From DATLFI01 sp035524895 (lineage in GTDB: Bacteria; Acidobacteriota; Thermoanaerobaculia; Multivoradales; Multivoraceae), in the NCBI GenBank assembly GCA_035524895.1, contig DATLFI010000096.1, forward strand, positions 1-40,723: a DNA stretch of 40,723 bases, written 5' to 3'. How positions within the stretch are numbered: position 1 is the first letter of the stretch; each line of letters starts with the position of its first letter. Positions 24,929-34,203 of this stretch are shown here, in pieces. The notes under the pieces are model-generated. The model had not been told where the DNA came from, did no database searches, and saw only the letters and a list, made by a program, of their open reading frames with translations. Position numbers and translations under genes: made by a program.

Positions 24929-26037
24929 AGCCCTTCGCGCCGCACCGGCGGCTAGCCACAGCGCCGTCCCGCGCCACCGCCGTCGTGGCGGTCGCGACGC
25001 TGCTGGCCATCGCGCTCAATGCCTGCGGGCAGAAGGGCGACCCGCAGCCGCCGCTGCGCCGGGAGCCAGCTCCCACCACCGACCTCTCGGTGCACCAACA
25101 GGGAGCCGTGCTCATCTTCCGCTTCGCCTACCCTCAGACCACCCGCAGCGGCGGCGCACTTGGCGCGCTCGCAGCCGTCGAGATCTTCGAGTTTCCGGTA
25201 GCCGGCGACGCGGCCGCAGCGGGATCCGTCGACGATCCGACCTTCGCCCGCCTGGCGAAGTCGATGCTCGTCCTCGAAGGGGCCGAGCTGCGCAGCGCAA
25301 CCACCGGCGATCGCATCGAGGCGCGGATCCTGATCCCGGAAGACAAGGCAGCTTCGGGCGCGCCGCAGACCCGCCTGTTCGCAGTCCGCACGCGTGGCGA
25401 GTCCGGGGAGAGCTCGCTGTTCTCCAACCGGGTGCCGCTCGCGGTGCACCCCGAGATCCCAGCGCCGGGAGGGCTCACGCTAGAGGCCCGGGCCGAGGGT
25501 GTGGCGCTGTCGTGGAGCGCTGCCTCCCTGCCCGACGGCTCGCCGCCGGTTGGCTACCACGTGTACCGGAGAGCGGCGGTGGAGCGCGGCTGGGGCGCCC
25601 CGCTCGCTCTCGCGGAGAGCGGCCAGCTCGACTACCTCGACCAGAGCGCCCAGTTCGGACAGCGCTACATCTACACCGTGCGCGCTGTCGCCACGGTCGA
25701 GCCGCTGGTGGAGAGCGCGGCGGCGGTCGAGCGTGAGATCGACCACGTCGATCGCTTCGCGCCGCTCCCGCCGCCGAGCCTGCTCGCCCTCGGCGAGACC
25801 GAGCGCGCGCGCCTGCTCTGGGAGGCCAGCCCCTCTGGAGACGCCGTCGGCTACTGGCTCGAGCGACGCGATCCGGGCAGTGACTTCCGGCGGATCCTCG
25901 AGCAACCGACCACCGCGCTAGAGCACCTCGATCGAGGCTTGGCGAGCGGTCTCACCTACGTCTACCGGGTGAGCGCGGTGGACGGTGCCGGCAACGAAGG
26001 GACTCCAGGCGCCGAGGTTTCGGTGACGGTGCCCTGA
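24925..26037 (+). CDS. Lipoprotein with LptM-like lipobox motif and fibronectin type III-like domains
   Basis: 370 aa. A signal sequence with hydrophobic core TAVVAVATLLAIALNAC puts the lipidated cysteine at C34. The residues after it, CGQKGDPQPPLR, resemble the CGxKGPLYxP motif of LptM (YifL), the small lipoprotein that helps LptD assembly and whose gene neighbours dapF in many Proteobacteria. Here the motif is followed not by a short tail but by about 330 residues with two fibronectin type III-like units: about 180-270 (PAPGGLTLEARAEGVALSWS...YHVYRR) and about 275-370 (LLWEASPSGDAVGYWLERR...YVYRVSAVDGAGNEG). Glycine at +2 suggests outer-membrane sorting. The GTG start overlaps the hslU stop by 4 bases, and dapF follows after 64 bases. 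Confidence 0.8.
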   Translation: MKPFAPHRRLATAPSRATAVVAVATLLAIALNACGQKGDPQPPLRREPAPTTDLSVHQQGAVLIFRFAYPQTTRSGGALGALAAVEIFEFPVAGDAAAAGSVDDPTFARLAKSMLVLEGAELRSATTGDRIEARILIPEDKAASGAPQTRLFAVRTRGESGESSLFSNRVPLAVHPEIPAPGGLTLEARAEGVALSWSAASLPDGSPPVGYHVYRRAAVERGWGAPLALAESGQLDYLDQSAQFGQRYIYTVRAVATVEPLVESAAAVEREIDHVDRFAPLPPPSLLALGETERARLLWEASPSGDAVGYWLERRDPGSDFRRILEQPTTALEHLDRGLASGLTYVYRVSAVDGAGNEGTPGAEVSVTVP

Positions 26038-26101
26038 CCTCTCGATCGCCGGTGACCTGTGACCAGATGGCCGCCGGCGCTGTCGGCAGAGCGACACCAA
26101 G

Positions 26102-26950
26102 ATGCAGTTCTTCAAGCTCTCCGGGGCGGGCAACGACTTCCTGGCGCTGGTCGAGCCGGAAGCGCCGCCAACCGCGATCGAGATCGCGGCGTGGTGCCGG
26201 CGCGGGCTGTCCGTGGGCGCCGATGGCCTCTTCGTGCTCGCGCGACGCGCCGGCGGCGCTGTGGGGATGGACTACTACAACGCCGATGGACTGCCTGCGG
26301 CCCTCTGCCTCAACGGCACTCGCTGCGCCGCCCGGCTCGCGCTAGAGCTCGGCTGGCAGCAGGATCGCGTGCGCATCGTCACTGGGGCCGGTGAGGTCCT
26401 CGCCGAGCGCGTGGCGGGCAGCGCGGACGACATCGCGCTCGACGCGCCGCTGCCGGCGGAGCATCCGATCCGCGAGCGGCTCGAGTTCGCGTTGGCGACC
26501 GGTGGTCGGCGCGTGGTCGAAGGCCACCGCGTGACGATCGGCGTGCCCCATTTCGTGATCGCGGCCCAGGAAGGGCTAAGCGCCGCCCCGGTAGCCGAGC
26601 TCGGCCCGCCGGTGCGGCATCACCCGGCCTTCTCGCCTGCGGGTACCAACGTCCACTTCGTCTCGTACCGGGACGGCGGGTTCGACATCCGCTCGTGGGA
26701 ACGCGGGGTCGAGGCCGAGACGTTGGCCTGCGGCTCCGGCGTGCTCGCGGCGACCGCCGTGGGGCTCGCGCTCGGTCGCTCGAAGCTGCCGGTGACGGCG
26801 CACACGCGCGGTGGATTCCTGTTGCGGGTCGAAGGCACGACGAGTGGCGACCGGCCCGACCGCTGGCGCCTGACGGGCGAGGCTCGGCTCGTCGCTCGAG
26901 GCGAGCTGCTGCCCGGCGCCATCGCGAGCGCCGTGGAGACCCGCTGGTAA
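26102..26950 (+). CDS. dapF: Diaminopimelate epimerase
   Basis: Converts LL- to meso-diaminopimelate for lysine and peptidoglycan. 282 aa, usual length. The N-terminus FFKLSGAGNDF (3-13) matches the FxKMxGxGNDF signature. The two catalytic cysteines are present: C69 in YYNADGLPAALCLNGTRC and C210 in ERGVEAETLACGSG. The first motif normally reads CGNG; here it is CLNG, and the preceding NADGSEAxxC is NADGLPAALC, so the enzyme is somewhat divergent. A related isomerase function cannot be ruled out, but no other dapF is visible. It follows an LptM-like lipoprotein gene, as in Proteobacteria. Confidence 0.88.
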   Translation: MQFFKLSGAGNDFLALVEPEAPPTAIEIAAWCRRGLSVGADGLFVLARRAGGAVGMDYYNADGLPAALCLNGTRCAARLALELGWQQDRVRIVTGAGEVLAERVAGSADDIALDAPLPAEHPIRERLEFALATGGRRVVEGHRVTIGVPHFVIAAQEGLSAAPVAELGPPVRHHPAFSPAGTNVHFVSYRDGGFDIRSWERGVEAETLACGSGVLAATAVGLALGRSKLPVTAHTRGGFLLRVEGTTSGDRPDRWRLTGEARLVARGELLPGAIASAVETRW

Positions 26951-26976
26951 GCTGCCGTCTCGTCCCGCCGATCTTC

Positions 26977-28197
26977 ATGAGCACCTCGTTCCCGCCAGTC
27001 GAAGAGCAGCTCCGCCTCCTGCGGCGAGGAGCCGTCGACCTGGTCGACGAGGACCAGCTCCGCGACAAGCTCGAGCGGAGCGCGCGCACCGGCAAGCCGC
27101 TCCAGGTCAAGACCGGGTTCGACCCGACGTCGCCGCACCTGCACCTGGGGCACACCGTGCTGCTGCGCAAGATGCGGCACTTCCAGGATCTCGGCCATCG
27201 CGTCATCTTCCTGATCGGCGACTTCACGGGAATGATCGGCGATCCCTCCGGCAAGAAAGCCACGCGCCCGCAGCTCAGCCGGGACGAAGTGGAGGAGAAC
27301 GCCCGCACCTACCAGCGTCAGGTCTACACCGTGCTGGACCGAGAGCGCACCGTGATCGAGCACAACAGCCGCTGGCTGGGGGCGCTCGGCGCCGAGGGCA
27401 TCATCCGGCTCGCCGGCTCGTACACCCTGGCGCGCATGATGGAGCGGGTCGACTTCCGCACCCGTTTCGAGCAGCACCAGCCGATCTCGCTCCACGAGCT
27501 GTTGTATCCGCTGGTGCAGGGCTACGATTCGATCGCGCTCGAAGCCGACGTCGAGCTCGGCGGCCACGACCAGATCTTCAACCTGCTGGTCGGGCGCGAC
27601 CTCATGCGCGAGCGCGGGATGGAGCCGCAGGTGGTGTTGACCGTGCCGCTGCTGCGCGGCACCGACGGAGTCGACAAGATGTCGAAGAGCCTCGGCAACG
27701 CCATCGGGCTCGAGGAGCCGCCTCGCGAGATCTACGGCAAGAGCATGTCGATCCCCGACGATCTGATGTGGGACTGGCTGTTGCTGCTCACCGATGTCGA
27801 GGAGTCGGAGATCACGCAGCGTCGAGAGGCAACGGCGCGCGGCGAGCTCCACCCAAAGGAAGTCAAACAGGAGCTGGCGCGACGGCTGGTGGCCATGGTG
27901 CACGGGGAGGATGCCGGCGGAACGGCCCAAGCGGAGTTCGAGAAGGTCTTCGCGCAGCGGGGACGACCGGAGAATGTCGAGATCCGCGAGGCACCCGCGG
28001 AGCAACCGCTCCAGAACCTGCTGCTCGAGCTGCAGCTCGCCAGCAGCCGTTCCGACGCGCGGCGGTTGATCCAGCAGGGCGCGGTGTCGGTCGACGGCGA
28101 ACGGGTCAGCGACCCGTACCACAAGCTCCCGCCGCGGAACGAGCCCTACGCGCTGCGGGTCGGCAAGCTGCGCTTCCTCGACGTCCGAACGACCTGA
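26977..28197 (+). CDS. tyrS: Tyrosyl-tRNA synthetase
   Basis: Class I aminoacyl-tRNA synthetase charging tRNA-Tyr. 406 aa from the ATG at 26977. It has the HIGH-type motif HLHLGH (54-59), GDFTGMIGDPSGK (81-93), the KMSKS loop (234-238) and a C-terminal S4-like RNA-binding segment (SSRSDARRLIQQGAVSVDGERV). The pattern LQVKTGFDPTSPHLHLGH is that of the TyrZ-like bacterial subgroup. It lies 26 bases after dapF. Part of the same plus-strand run as trmFO to dapF, so cotranscription is possible. No T-box leader is seen. Confidence 0.96.
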   Translation: MSTSFPPVEEQLRLLRRGAVDLVDEDQLRDKLERSARTGKPLQVKTGFDPTSPHLHLGHTVLLRKMRHFQDLGHRVIFLIGDFTGMIGDPSGKKATRPQLSRDEVEENARTYQRQVYTVLDRERTVIEHNSRWLGALGAEGIIRLAGSYTLARMMERVDFRTRFEQHQPISLHELLYPLVQGYDSIALEADVELGGHDQIFNLLVGRDLMRERGMEPQVVLTVPLLRGTDGVDKMSKSLGNAIGLEEPPREIYGKSMSIPDDLMWDWLLLLTDVEESEITQRREATARGELHPKEVKQELARRLVAMVHGEDAGGTAQAEFEKVFAQRGRPENVEIREAPAEQPLQNLLLELQLASSRSDARRLIQQGAVSVDGERVSDPYHKLPPRNEPYALRVGKLRFLDVRTT

Positions 28198-28249
28198 CTC
28201 GACTCCGTGGCACCGAGAACGCAGCCCGAGTTTCGCCGACATCCGAACC

Positions 28250-29335
28250 ATGACCCGACTACGGACCCGGACAGCGCGTACCCTGGGGCTTTGGATCGCG
28301 GCGATCCTGAGCGCTCTTCCCACCGCCGCGGCGCCGCCTCGTCCGACACTCGACGCCCGTGCGCTCGACGCGACCGTTCTCCTCGAGATCGAGCCGCTCG
28401 GTTCGGCGGCGCGATCTCGGGACGCGTTAGCCGCCGCGCTCCAGGAGATCAACGAGATCGACGCGCTGACACGTCTCGACGAAGGGGACCTGCCCCTCGG
28501 TACGCTGCCCGACGACGGGCTGGCCGCGCTCAATCGTGCTGCCGGCCGAGGTCCTTCTCCCATCGATCCGCGCCTAGCCGAGCTGCTCGAGCGAGCGCTG
28601 CACTACTGCCGCTGGTCGCAGCGCGCCCATGGCCCGGTCGGCGGGCGGCTCTACGGCCTCTGGGGCCTGCGGCGCGAGACCGGCTCCCCTCCGCTACACG
28701 AGGCGGATGCCGCCGCTGACAGTGCGGGATGCGATCGCCTGCGGGTGGATCGCACCGCCGCCACAGCCACCCTGGACAAGGGCAGCGTGGCCGACGCATG
28801 GGGCTTCGCGCGCGGCTACGCCGTGGATCGGGCCATCACCGTGCTCCGCGAGCATGGCGTGGTCAGCGGCTGGGTTCAGATTGGCCAAGTGACTCGTGCC
28901 CTGGGCCCAGGGCCGGTCGGAGCAGGTTGGCCAATGCTCGCGAACCCCAAGCCCGGGCACGAACAGCTCGCCGAACGCGTGCTGCTGCAGGACCGCGCGA
29001 TCGCCATGGCCTCGCTGCAGGCAGGGTCGCTACGGGCAGGGGGAGAGGAGCTGCCGCCCTATGTCGATCAACGCAGCGGCCGGCCGGCGCGGCAGGCCCT
29101 CGCCGTCCTGGTGGTGACCGAGCTCGCGGTGGACGCGGAGGCGCTGGCAGGCACGCTGTTCGTGCTGCCGAGCCGCGAGGGGGAGTATCGGCTCGGGTCG
29201 CTTCGCCCGGATCCGGCGGTGAAATGGATGCTCGGTGCCGAGAGCTCCGCGCCCCTCGTCACCGAGCACGGTTGGGCCGCGCTGCCCAAGTGGGTGCAGG
29301 GCGAGCGCTTCCCCGCTCCGGCCTACGGTCGCTGA
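28250..29335 (+). CDS. Degenerate ApbE-like (FAD:protein FMN transferase family) exported protein
   Basis: 361 aa from the ATG at 28250, with a signal peptide (TLGLWIAAILSALPTAAA, residues 11-28). The ApbE fold is recognisable: INEIDALTRLDEGD, LNRAAGRGPSPIDPRLAELL, GPVGGRLYGLWGL, GFARGYAVDRAITVLREHG, VTRALGPGP, PYVDQRSGRPARQ and AEALAGTLFVL. Key positions differ from active enzymes: the usual LDLGGIAKGYAVD has become LDKGSVADAWGFARGYAVD, the HIIDPRTG segment reads PYVDQRSG, and ADALATALF reads AEALAGTLF. Loss of FMN transferase activity is inferred; a binding or structural role remains possible. Its 3' end overlaps the convergent permease gene by 13 bases. Confidence 0.75.
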   Translation: MTRLRTRTARTLGLWIAAILSALPTAAAPPRPTLDARALDATVLLEIEPLGSAARSRDALAAALQEINEIDALTRLDEGDLPLGTLPDDGLAALNRAAGRGPSPIDPRLAELLERALHYCRWSQRAHGPVGGRLYGLWGLRRETGSPPLHEADAAADSAGCDRLRVDRTAATATLDKGSVADAWGFARGYAVDRAITVLREHGVVSGWVQIGQVTRALGPGPVGAGWPMLANPKPGHEQLAERVLLQDRAIAMASLQAGSLRAGGEELPPYVDQRSGRPARQALAVLVVTELAVDAEALAGTLFVLPSREGEYRLGSLRPDPAVKWMLGAESSAPLVTEHGWAALPKWVQGERFPAPAYGR

Positions 29336-31008
29336 GCCGTCGCGGGAGCAGCCGGCCTCCCTGTCCAAGATCCGGGCTCCGGCGCCGCGGCGAGCCTCCG
29401 CCGTCGCGGGAAGACCACTGGAGCAATGACGAACGCATAGACCACCGGAGCGGTCAGTAGCACGAGCAGGAGAGCGGGCAGCGCCGCCTCGGCGTAGAGA
29501 CCTTCTTCGGCGGACTGCCACACCCGCACCGCCAGCGTCTCGGTGCCGATCGGCGCGAGAATCAGCGTCGCCGGCAGCTCCTTCATGCACGTCAGGAACA
29601 CCAGCGCGCCTCCGGCCAAGAGACCCGGTCGCAGCAGCGGGAACGTCACGCCGAAGAGCGCGCCGAGTCGCGAACGCCCCAGCGTGCGGGCGACTTCCTC
29701 GTAGCGCGGCGATACCGCGGACAGAGAGGCGCGTATCGCGCGCGCCGCCTCCGGCAGGAACAGGATCACATAGCCGGCGATCAGCAGCGGATAGGTCTGG
29801 TACAGGGCGGGGACGAGCCGGATGGAGAGGAATACCAGCGACAGCGCCACCACCAGCCCCGGCAAGGCGTGACCGGTGTAGCTCGCCCGTTCGGCCAGGC
29901 GAGCCAGCCGCGAGCCGCCACGCAGACTCCAGACCACCAGCGGCAGAGCCAGAATCACGGTCACGACAGCGGCGGGCAACGACACCGCGAGCGAATCGCC
30001 GCCGGCCCCCAGCGTGCGCCAGAGCGTCCTGAGGACCTGGTCGTCACCGCGCAGCAGCGGCGACGCAAATCGCAGCAGGGCCACGGTGGCCAGCAGCATG
30101 GGCGCCAGGCTCACCGCCGCGGCGAACGCCAGGGCGGGCACCTGCCACCGACCCAAGACCTGCCGCGCGACGACTCGTCTAGCCGCGGGTGGCCGAGCAG
30201 TCCGGGCGCGCCTCTGGAGCCAGGCATCGAGCGCCACGAGCGCCAGAGTGAAGGCGGCGAGCACCCCCGCCAGCGTCGCCGCCGCGGTGCGGTCGAACAA
30301 CCCGCGGTAGGCGTTGTACACGGCAAGTGTGAACGTGTCGTAACGCAGCAACGACACGGCGCCGAAGTCCGAGGCAGCGTAGAGCGCGACCAACAGCCCG
30401 CCGCCGAGCAGTGCCGGGCGAAGCTGGGGAAGGACCACCCGGAAGAACACCTGCAGCGGCGACGCTCCCAGGCTGCGCGCTGATTCCTCCAGCGCCGGGT
30501 CTAGCCGCTCCATTTGGGCGAGCAGGAGCAGGTAGACATACGGGTATGTGAAGAGCCCGAGCACCAGCACCGCGCCGCTGTAGCCGTAGACCAGCTCGCC
30601 CGGAAGGCTGCCGCCGCCGAATGGCTCGATCAGACGTGCCGCCACGCCCCGCGGCCCCAGCAGGCTCACCGCGGCAAGCGCGGCCACGTACGACGGGACC
30701 ACCAGCGGCAACGCGCCGAGCAGAGCCCAGGCTCGCGCGCCTCGCACGTCGCTGCGCCGCACCAGCCAGGCCAGCGGCAGGGCTACCGACACGGCCAACA
30801 CCGCCGCCGAGGCCGCGAGTGCCAGGGTACGGCCCAGGAGAGGCAGAAGGCTCGGGCGGGACAGCAGCTCGCCGAGACGTTCCGGACCGGCGTCGCCGAT
30901 CCTCCAGAGGAGGTAGAAGAGCGGCGCGTTGACCAGGAGCGCGATCGACAATGCGAGGCCGCGCAGGGCCCAGGACGCGCCCTGCTCCAGCCTTCGCCCT
31001 GCGCTCAT
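29323..31008 (-). CDS. Iron(III)-type ABC transporter permease (FbpB-like, fused double permease)
   Basis: 561 aa from the ATG at 31008, with about twelve hydrophobic segments in two homologous halves. Each half has an EAA-type loop that contacts the ATPase: EESARSLGASPLQVFFRVVL in the first and EEVARTLGRSRLGALFGVTF in the second. This layout is typical of FbpB/SfuB-type ferric iron permeases. Its start overlaps the fur stop (ATGA), so the two are translationally coupled, supporting an iron role. Neither the ATPase nor the periplasmic binding protein gene is in this window; both must lie elsewhere if the transporter works. It is convergent and slightly overlapping with the ApbE-like gene. Confidence 0.88.
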   Translation of the reverse strand: MSAGRRLEQGASWALRGLALSIALLVNAPLFYLLWRIGDAGPERLGELLSRPSLLPLLGRTLALAASAAVLAVSVALPLAWLVRRSDVRGARAWALLGALPLVVPSYVAALAAVSLLGPRGVAARLIEPFGGGSLPGELVYGYSGAVLVLGLFTYPYVYLLLLAQMERLDPALEESARSLGASPLQVFFRVVLPQLRPALLGGGLLVALYAASDFGAVSLLRYDTFTLAVYNAYRGLFDRTAAATLAGVLAAFTLALVALDAWLQRRARTARPPAARRVVARQVLGRWQVPALAFAAAVSLAPMLLATVALLRFASPLLRGDDQVLRTLWRTLGAGGDSLAVSLPAAVVTVILALPLVVWSLRGGSRLARLAERASYTGHALPGLVVALSLVFLSIRLVPALYQTYPLLIAGYVILFLPEAARAIRASLSAVSPRYEEVARTLGRSRLGALFGVTFPLLRPGLLAGGALVFLTCMKELPATLILAPIGTETLAVRVWQSAEEGLYAEAALPALLLVLLTAPVVYAFVIAPVVFPRRRRLAAAPEPGSWTGRPAAPATAQRP

Positions 31009-31478
31009 CGCACGCCGCCGGCGGCAGCTCCGGGTTGCCCGGCACAGCTCAGGCACACTCCCTGGATCTGCAGGCTGTGCTCGCTGGGCGAGAAGTGGTG
31101 CGCGCGGCAGATTTCCCGTTGCAGCGCCTCGATCGCCGGGCTGAGGAACTCGACTACGCGACCGCAGTGGCGGCACACGAGGTGATCGTGGCGCTGGCCG
31201 CGATGCACGTGCTCGAACAGGTGACTCTTGCCCCCCAGGCGCTGCTTGCGCACCAGGCCCGAAGCCACCAACAGCTCCAGGTTCCGATAGACCGTCGCCC
31301 GCGAGACCTTGGCCTCGCGGGCGCGGAGGGAGTGCCAGACCGCCTCGGCATCGATGTGGCCGTGCAGCGCGTAGATCTCGTCGAGAACGGCGATCCTTTC
31401 GCGTGTCATGCGCAGACCACGCGCGCGCAGGAACTCCTCGAATCGCTCTCGCTCGCCTTGCAGTGCCACATCAGGCAT
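31005..31478 (-). CDS. fur: Fur-family metal-dependent transcription repressor
   Basis: 157 aa from the ATG at 31478. The winged-helix part includes GLRMTRERIAVLDEI and the recognition segment VSRATVYRNLELLVASGLV. The metal-binding half has RGQRHDHLVC, and two CxxC pairs (C102/C105 in CRHCGR, C142/C145 in CLSCAG) for structural zinc. Coupling to an iron-type permease points to Fur rather than Zur or PerR, by inference. A TAGAAT hexamer overlaps the ATG itself (TAGAATG). If that is the promoter, translation would start at the GTG three codons on, giving a leaderless 154-aa form. No GATAAT-type Fur box is visible upstream. Confidence 0.9.
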   Translation of the reverse strand: MPDVALQGERERFEEFLRARGLRMTRERIAVLDEIYALHGHIDAEAVWHSLRAREAKVSRATVYRNLELLVASGLVRKQRLGGKSHLFEHVHRGQRHDHLVCRHCGRVVEFLSPAIEALQREICRAHHFSPSEHSLQIQGVCLSCAGQPGAAAGGVR

Positions 31479-31637
31479 TCTACCGGCGCCGCCGGAGCGC
31501 TGCTGCCGCGCCGCGCTCGCTCCAACGATGGCCGCAGCTGCAGGAGCGAATGCGTCGCTTTCGCCACCACTGGCACGCCCGGCTGCAGCCACGCCCTCCG
31601 CGATGACCGCTCCCGGTCGCGAAGCCTTACCCCCGTC

Positions 31638-32921
<1,284 letters not shown>

Positions 32922-33294
32922 GAAGCTCCTTCCCACTCCGCCGCTGCCGGGTGACCCGCGCTCTCGCGCTGGCTGGTGTGACTGGGGTCTCCGAAGTTCG
33001 AATCCGCGTGTCGACTGAGTCGGTTCGCGTCGCTGTCGGCTCCGACCGGGCACCGCTCCCGCGGAGCAGACCCGACCGCCGTGAGCGTCGGCGCCGACGA
33101 CGACCGCCTACTCACGTTCGCCTGTCAACGGCGAACCTCGTACCTGGGTTGGTCGTGGTGCTCGCCCGGACCGTCGCAGCGCGCTCCCTGGCGGGTCAGA
33201 CGGAGGCGAAGTCGCATGTTATCGCCGGCCCGAGCGCAGGGGCAAGGAAACGGGGACAGAGACGAGCGCGAGCACACTCCGGTCGCCCTGCGGC
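32922..33294. other. Intergenic leader region upstream of gltA
   Basis: 373 bases between queE and gltA without a supported gene. On the complement a TTGACA occurs at 33123-33128, but the position 17 bases on reads GGTCGT, so the promoter is incomplete. Small GC hairpins such as GCTCC-GCG-GGAGC occur near 33055-33067. A TTCGAATC string near 32996-33003 resembles a tRNA T-loop, but the flanks do not pair. Confidence 0.45.
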
Positions 33295-33999
33295 TCAGAC
33301 GCCACGCGTGTCGGCGCCCCATAGCAGCTTGTGGACCTGGAGCTGGAGACGGACCGGCAGGCGGTCCGCGAGGACCCACGCAGCCAGGTCCGCCGGAGCC
33401 AGCGACTGCCAGACCGGCGAGAAATGCACCGGACAGATCTCGTGGAGTCGCCGCTCCTCGAGCACCCGCGTCGCCCAGTCGTAGTCGGCGCGATCGGCCA
33501 ACACGAACTTGACCTCGTCGGTGGCGCGCAGGCAGTCGAGGTTCGGCCACAGGTTGTTCTGCGCCTCGCCGCTGCCGGGACACTTGACGTCGACGATGCG
33601 GCGCACCCGGGGGTCGACGCCGCGAATGTCGATGCCGCCGCCGGTCTCGAGCAGGACCTCGAGACCCCGATCGCACAAACGCGCGAGCAGCGTCGACGCG
33701 CCGGGCTGCAGCAGCGGCTCGCCTCCGGTCACCTCGGCCAACGGGCAGCCGAACCCGACCACGCGCTCGACCACCTCGTCCACCAGCAACCAGTCGCCGG
33801 CGTAGAAGGCGTGCGCCGTGTCGCACCATCGGCAACGCATCTGGCAGCCGGTCAGCCGCACCAGCACGCAGGGGCGCCCGGCATAGGTGGACTCTCCCTG
33901 CAAGGAGTAGAAGATCTCGTGTACCCGCACCCTCTCCTGCGGGGGCAAGCGGAGGCGCCGCTCCGCAGGTCGAGTCGCCGGGTCGGATAGGACTGACAT
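33295..33999 (-). CDS. queE: 7-carboxy-7-deazaguanine synthase (radical SAM)
   Basis: Makes CDG from carboxy-tetrahydropterin on the route to queuosine. 234 aa from the ATG at 33999, with AGGAG 8 bases upstream. HEIFYSLQGESTYAGRP (28-44) is the QueE N-terminal signature. The radical SAM cluster ligands are C52, C56 and C59 (GCQMRCRWCDT, the CxxxCxxC form). EVTGGEPLLQP and the late KFVLADRADYDWA fit the family. No queC, queD or queF lies next to it. The region upstream is the structured 34.0-34.2 kb intergenic sequence, which read on this strand would be its leader. Confidence 0.94.
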   Translation of the reverse strand: MSVLSDPATRPAERRLRLPPQERVRVHEIFYSLQGESTYAGRPCVLVRLTGCQMRCRWCDTAHAFYAGDWLLVDEVVERVVGFGCPLAEVTGGEPLLQPGASTLLARLCDRGLEVLLETGGGIDIRGVDPRVRRIVDVKCPGSGEAQNNLWPNLDCLRATDEVKFVLADRADYDWATRVLEERRLHEICPVHFSPVWQSLAPADLAAWVLADRLPVRLQLQVHKLLWGADTRGV

Positions 34000-34017
34000 C
34001 GATCGGGCTCCTGGGAA

Positions 34018-34202
34018 CCGAGCGTGGCGCTCGGAATGAAGGCCAGCGCCAGTCGTGTTCTCTACCACGAGACGGGTAACGGTAGGGGGTTGAGCCCGTC
34101 CCCAGGATCGCCGCTTTCACTCCTTGGGCGGCGGTCTCCAGATCTCCGTCAACTCCCTCTCCTCCCCCCGCGTCGGCTTCCCTCCCGGCGCGGGGCTTTT
34201 TC
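34018..34202 (+). ncRNA. Candidate structured RNA ending in an intrinsic terminator
   Basis: Between queE and acnA, both on the minus strand, the plus strand shows a chain of inverted repeats. These are CCGAGCG/CGCTCGG (34018-34034, 3-nt loop), TCGTG/CACGA (34053-34070), GACGGG/CCCGTC (34071-34100) and CGCCGC/GCGGCG (34109-34133). They are followed by the terminator stem at 34166-34195 and a T-tract. The terminator faces plus, yet the nearest upstream plus-strand gene ends at 29335, so an unannotated RNA of up to about 185 nt is inferred. I could not match it to 6S, SRP, tmRNA, RNase P or a known riboswitch. Alternatively, the hairpins belong to the queE leader on the other strand. No clear promoter was found. 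Confidence 0.35.
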
Positions 34203-34203
34203 T
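34166..34203 (+). terminator. Rho-independent terminator facing the plus strand
   Basis: Stem CCCCGCG (34166-34172) pairs with CGCGGGG (34189-34195) around a 16-nt loop, then CTTTTTCTT follows. On the complement the stem is not followed by T residues, so it does not serve acnA. It is the only textbook intrinsic terminator I could find in the window. Confidence 0.7.

Noticed and set aside
32985..33025. tRNA-like TTCGAATC string
   Set aside because: The five bases on either side do not pair into a T-stem on either strand, and no anticodon or acceptor arm can be built.
33100..33128. TTGACA as a gltA promoter
   Set aside because: The hexamer 17 bases downstream is GGTCGT and no TAnnnT lies at acceptable spacing, so it is probably chance.
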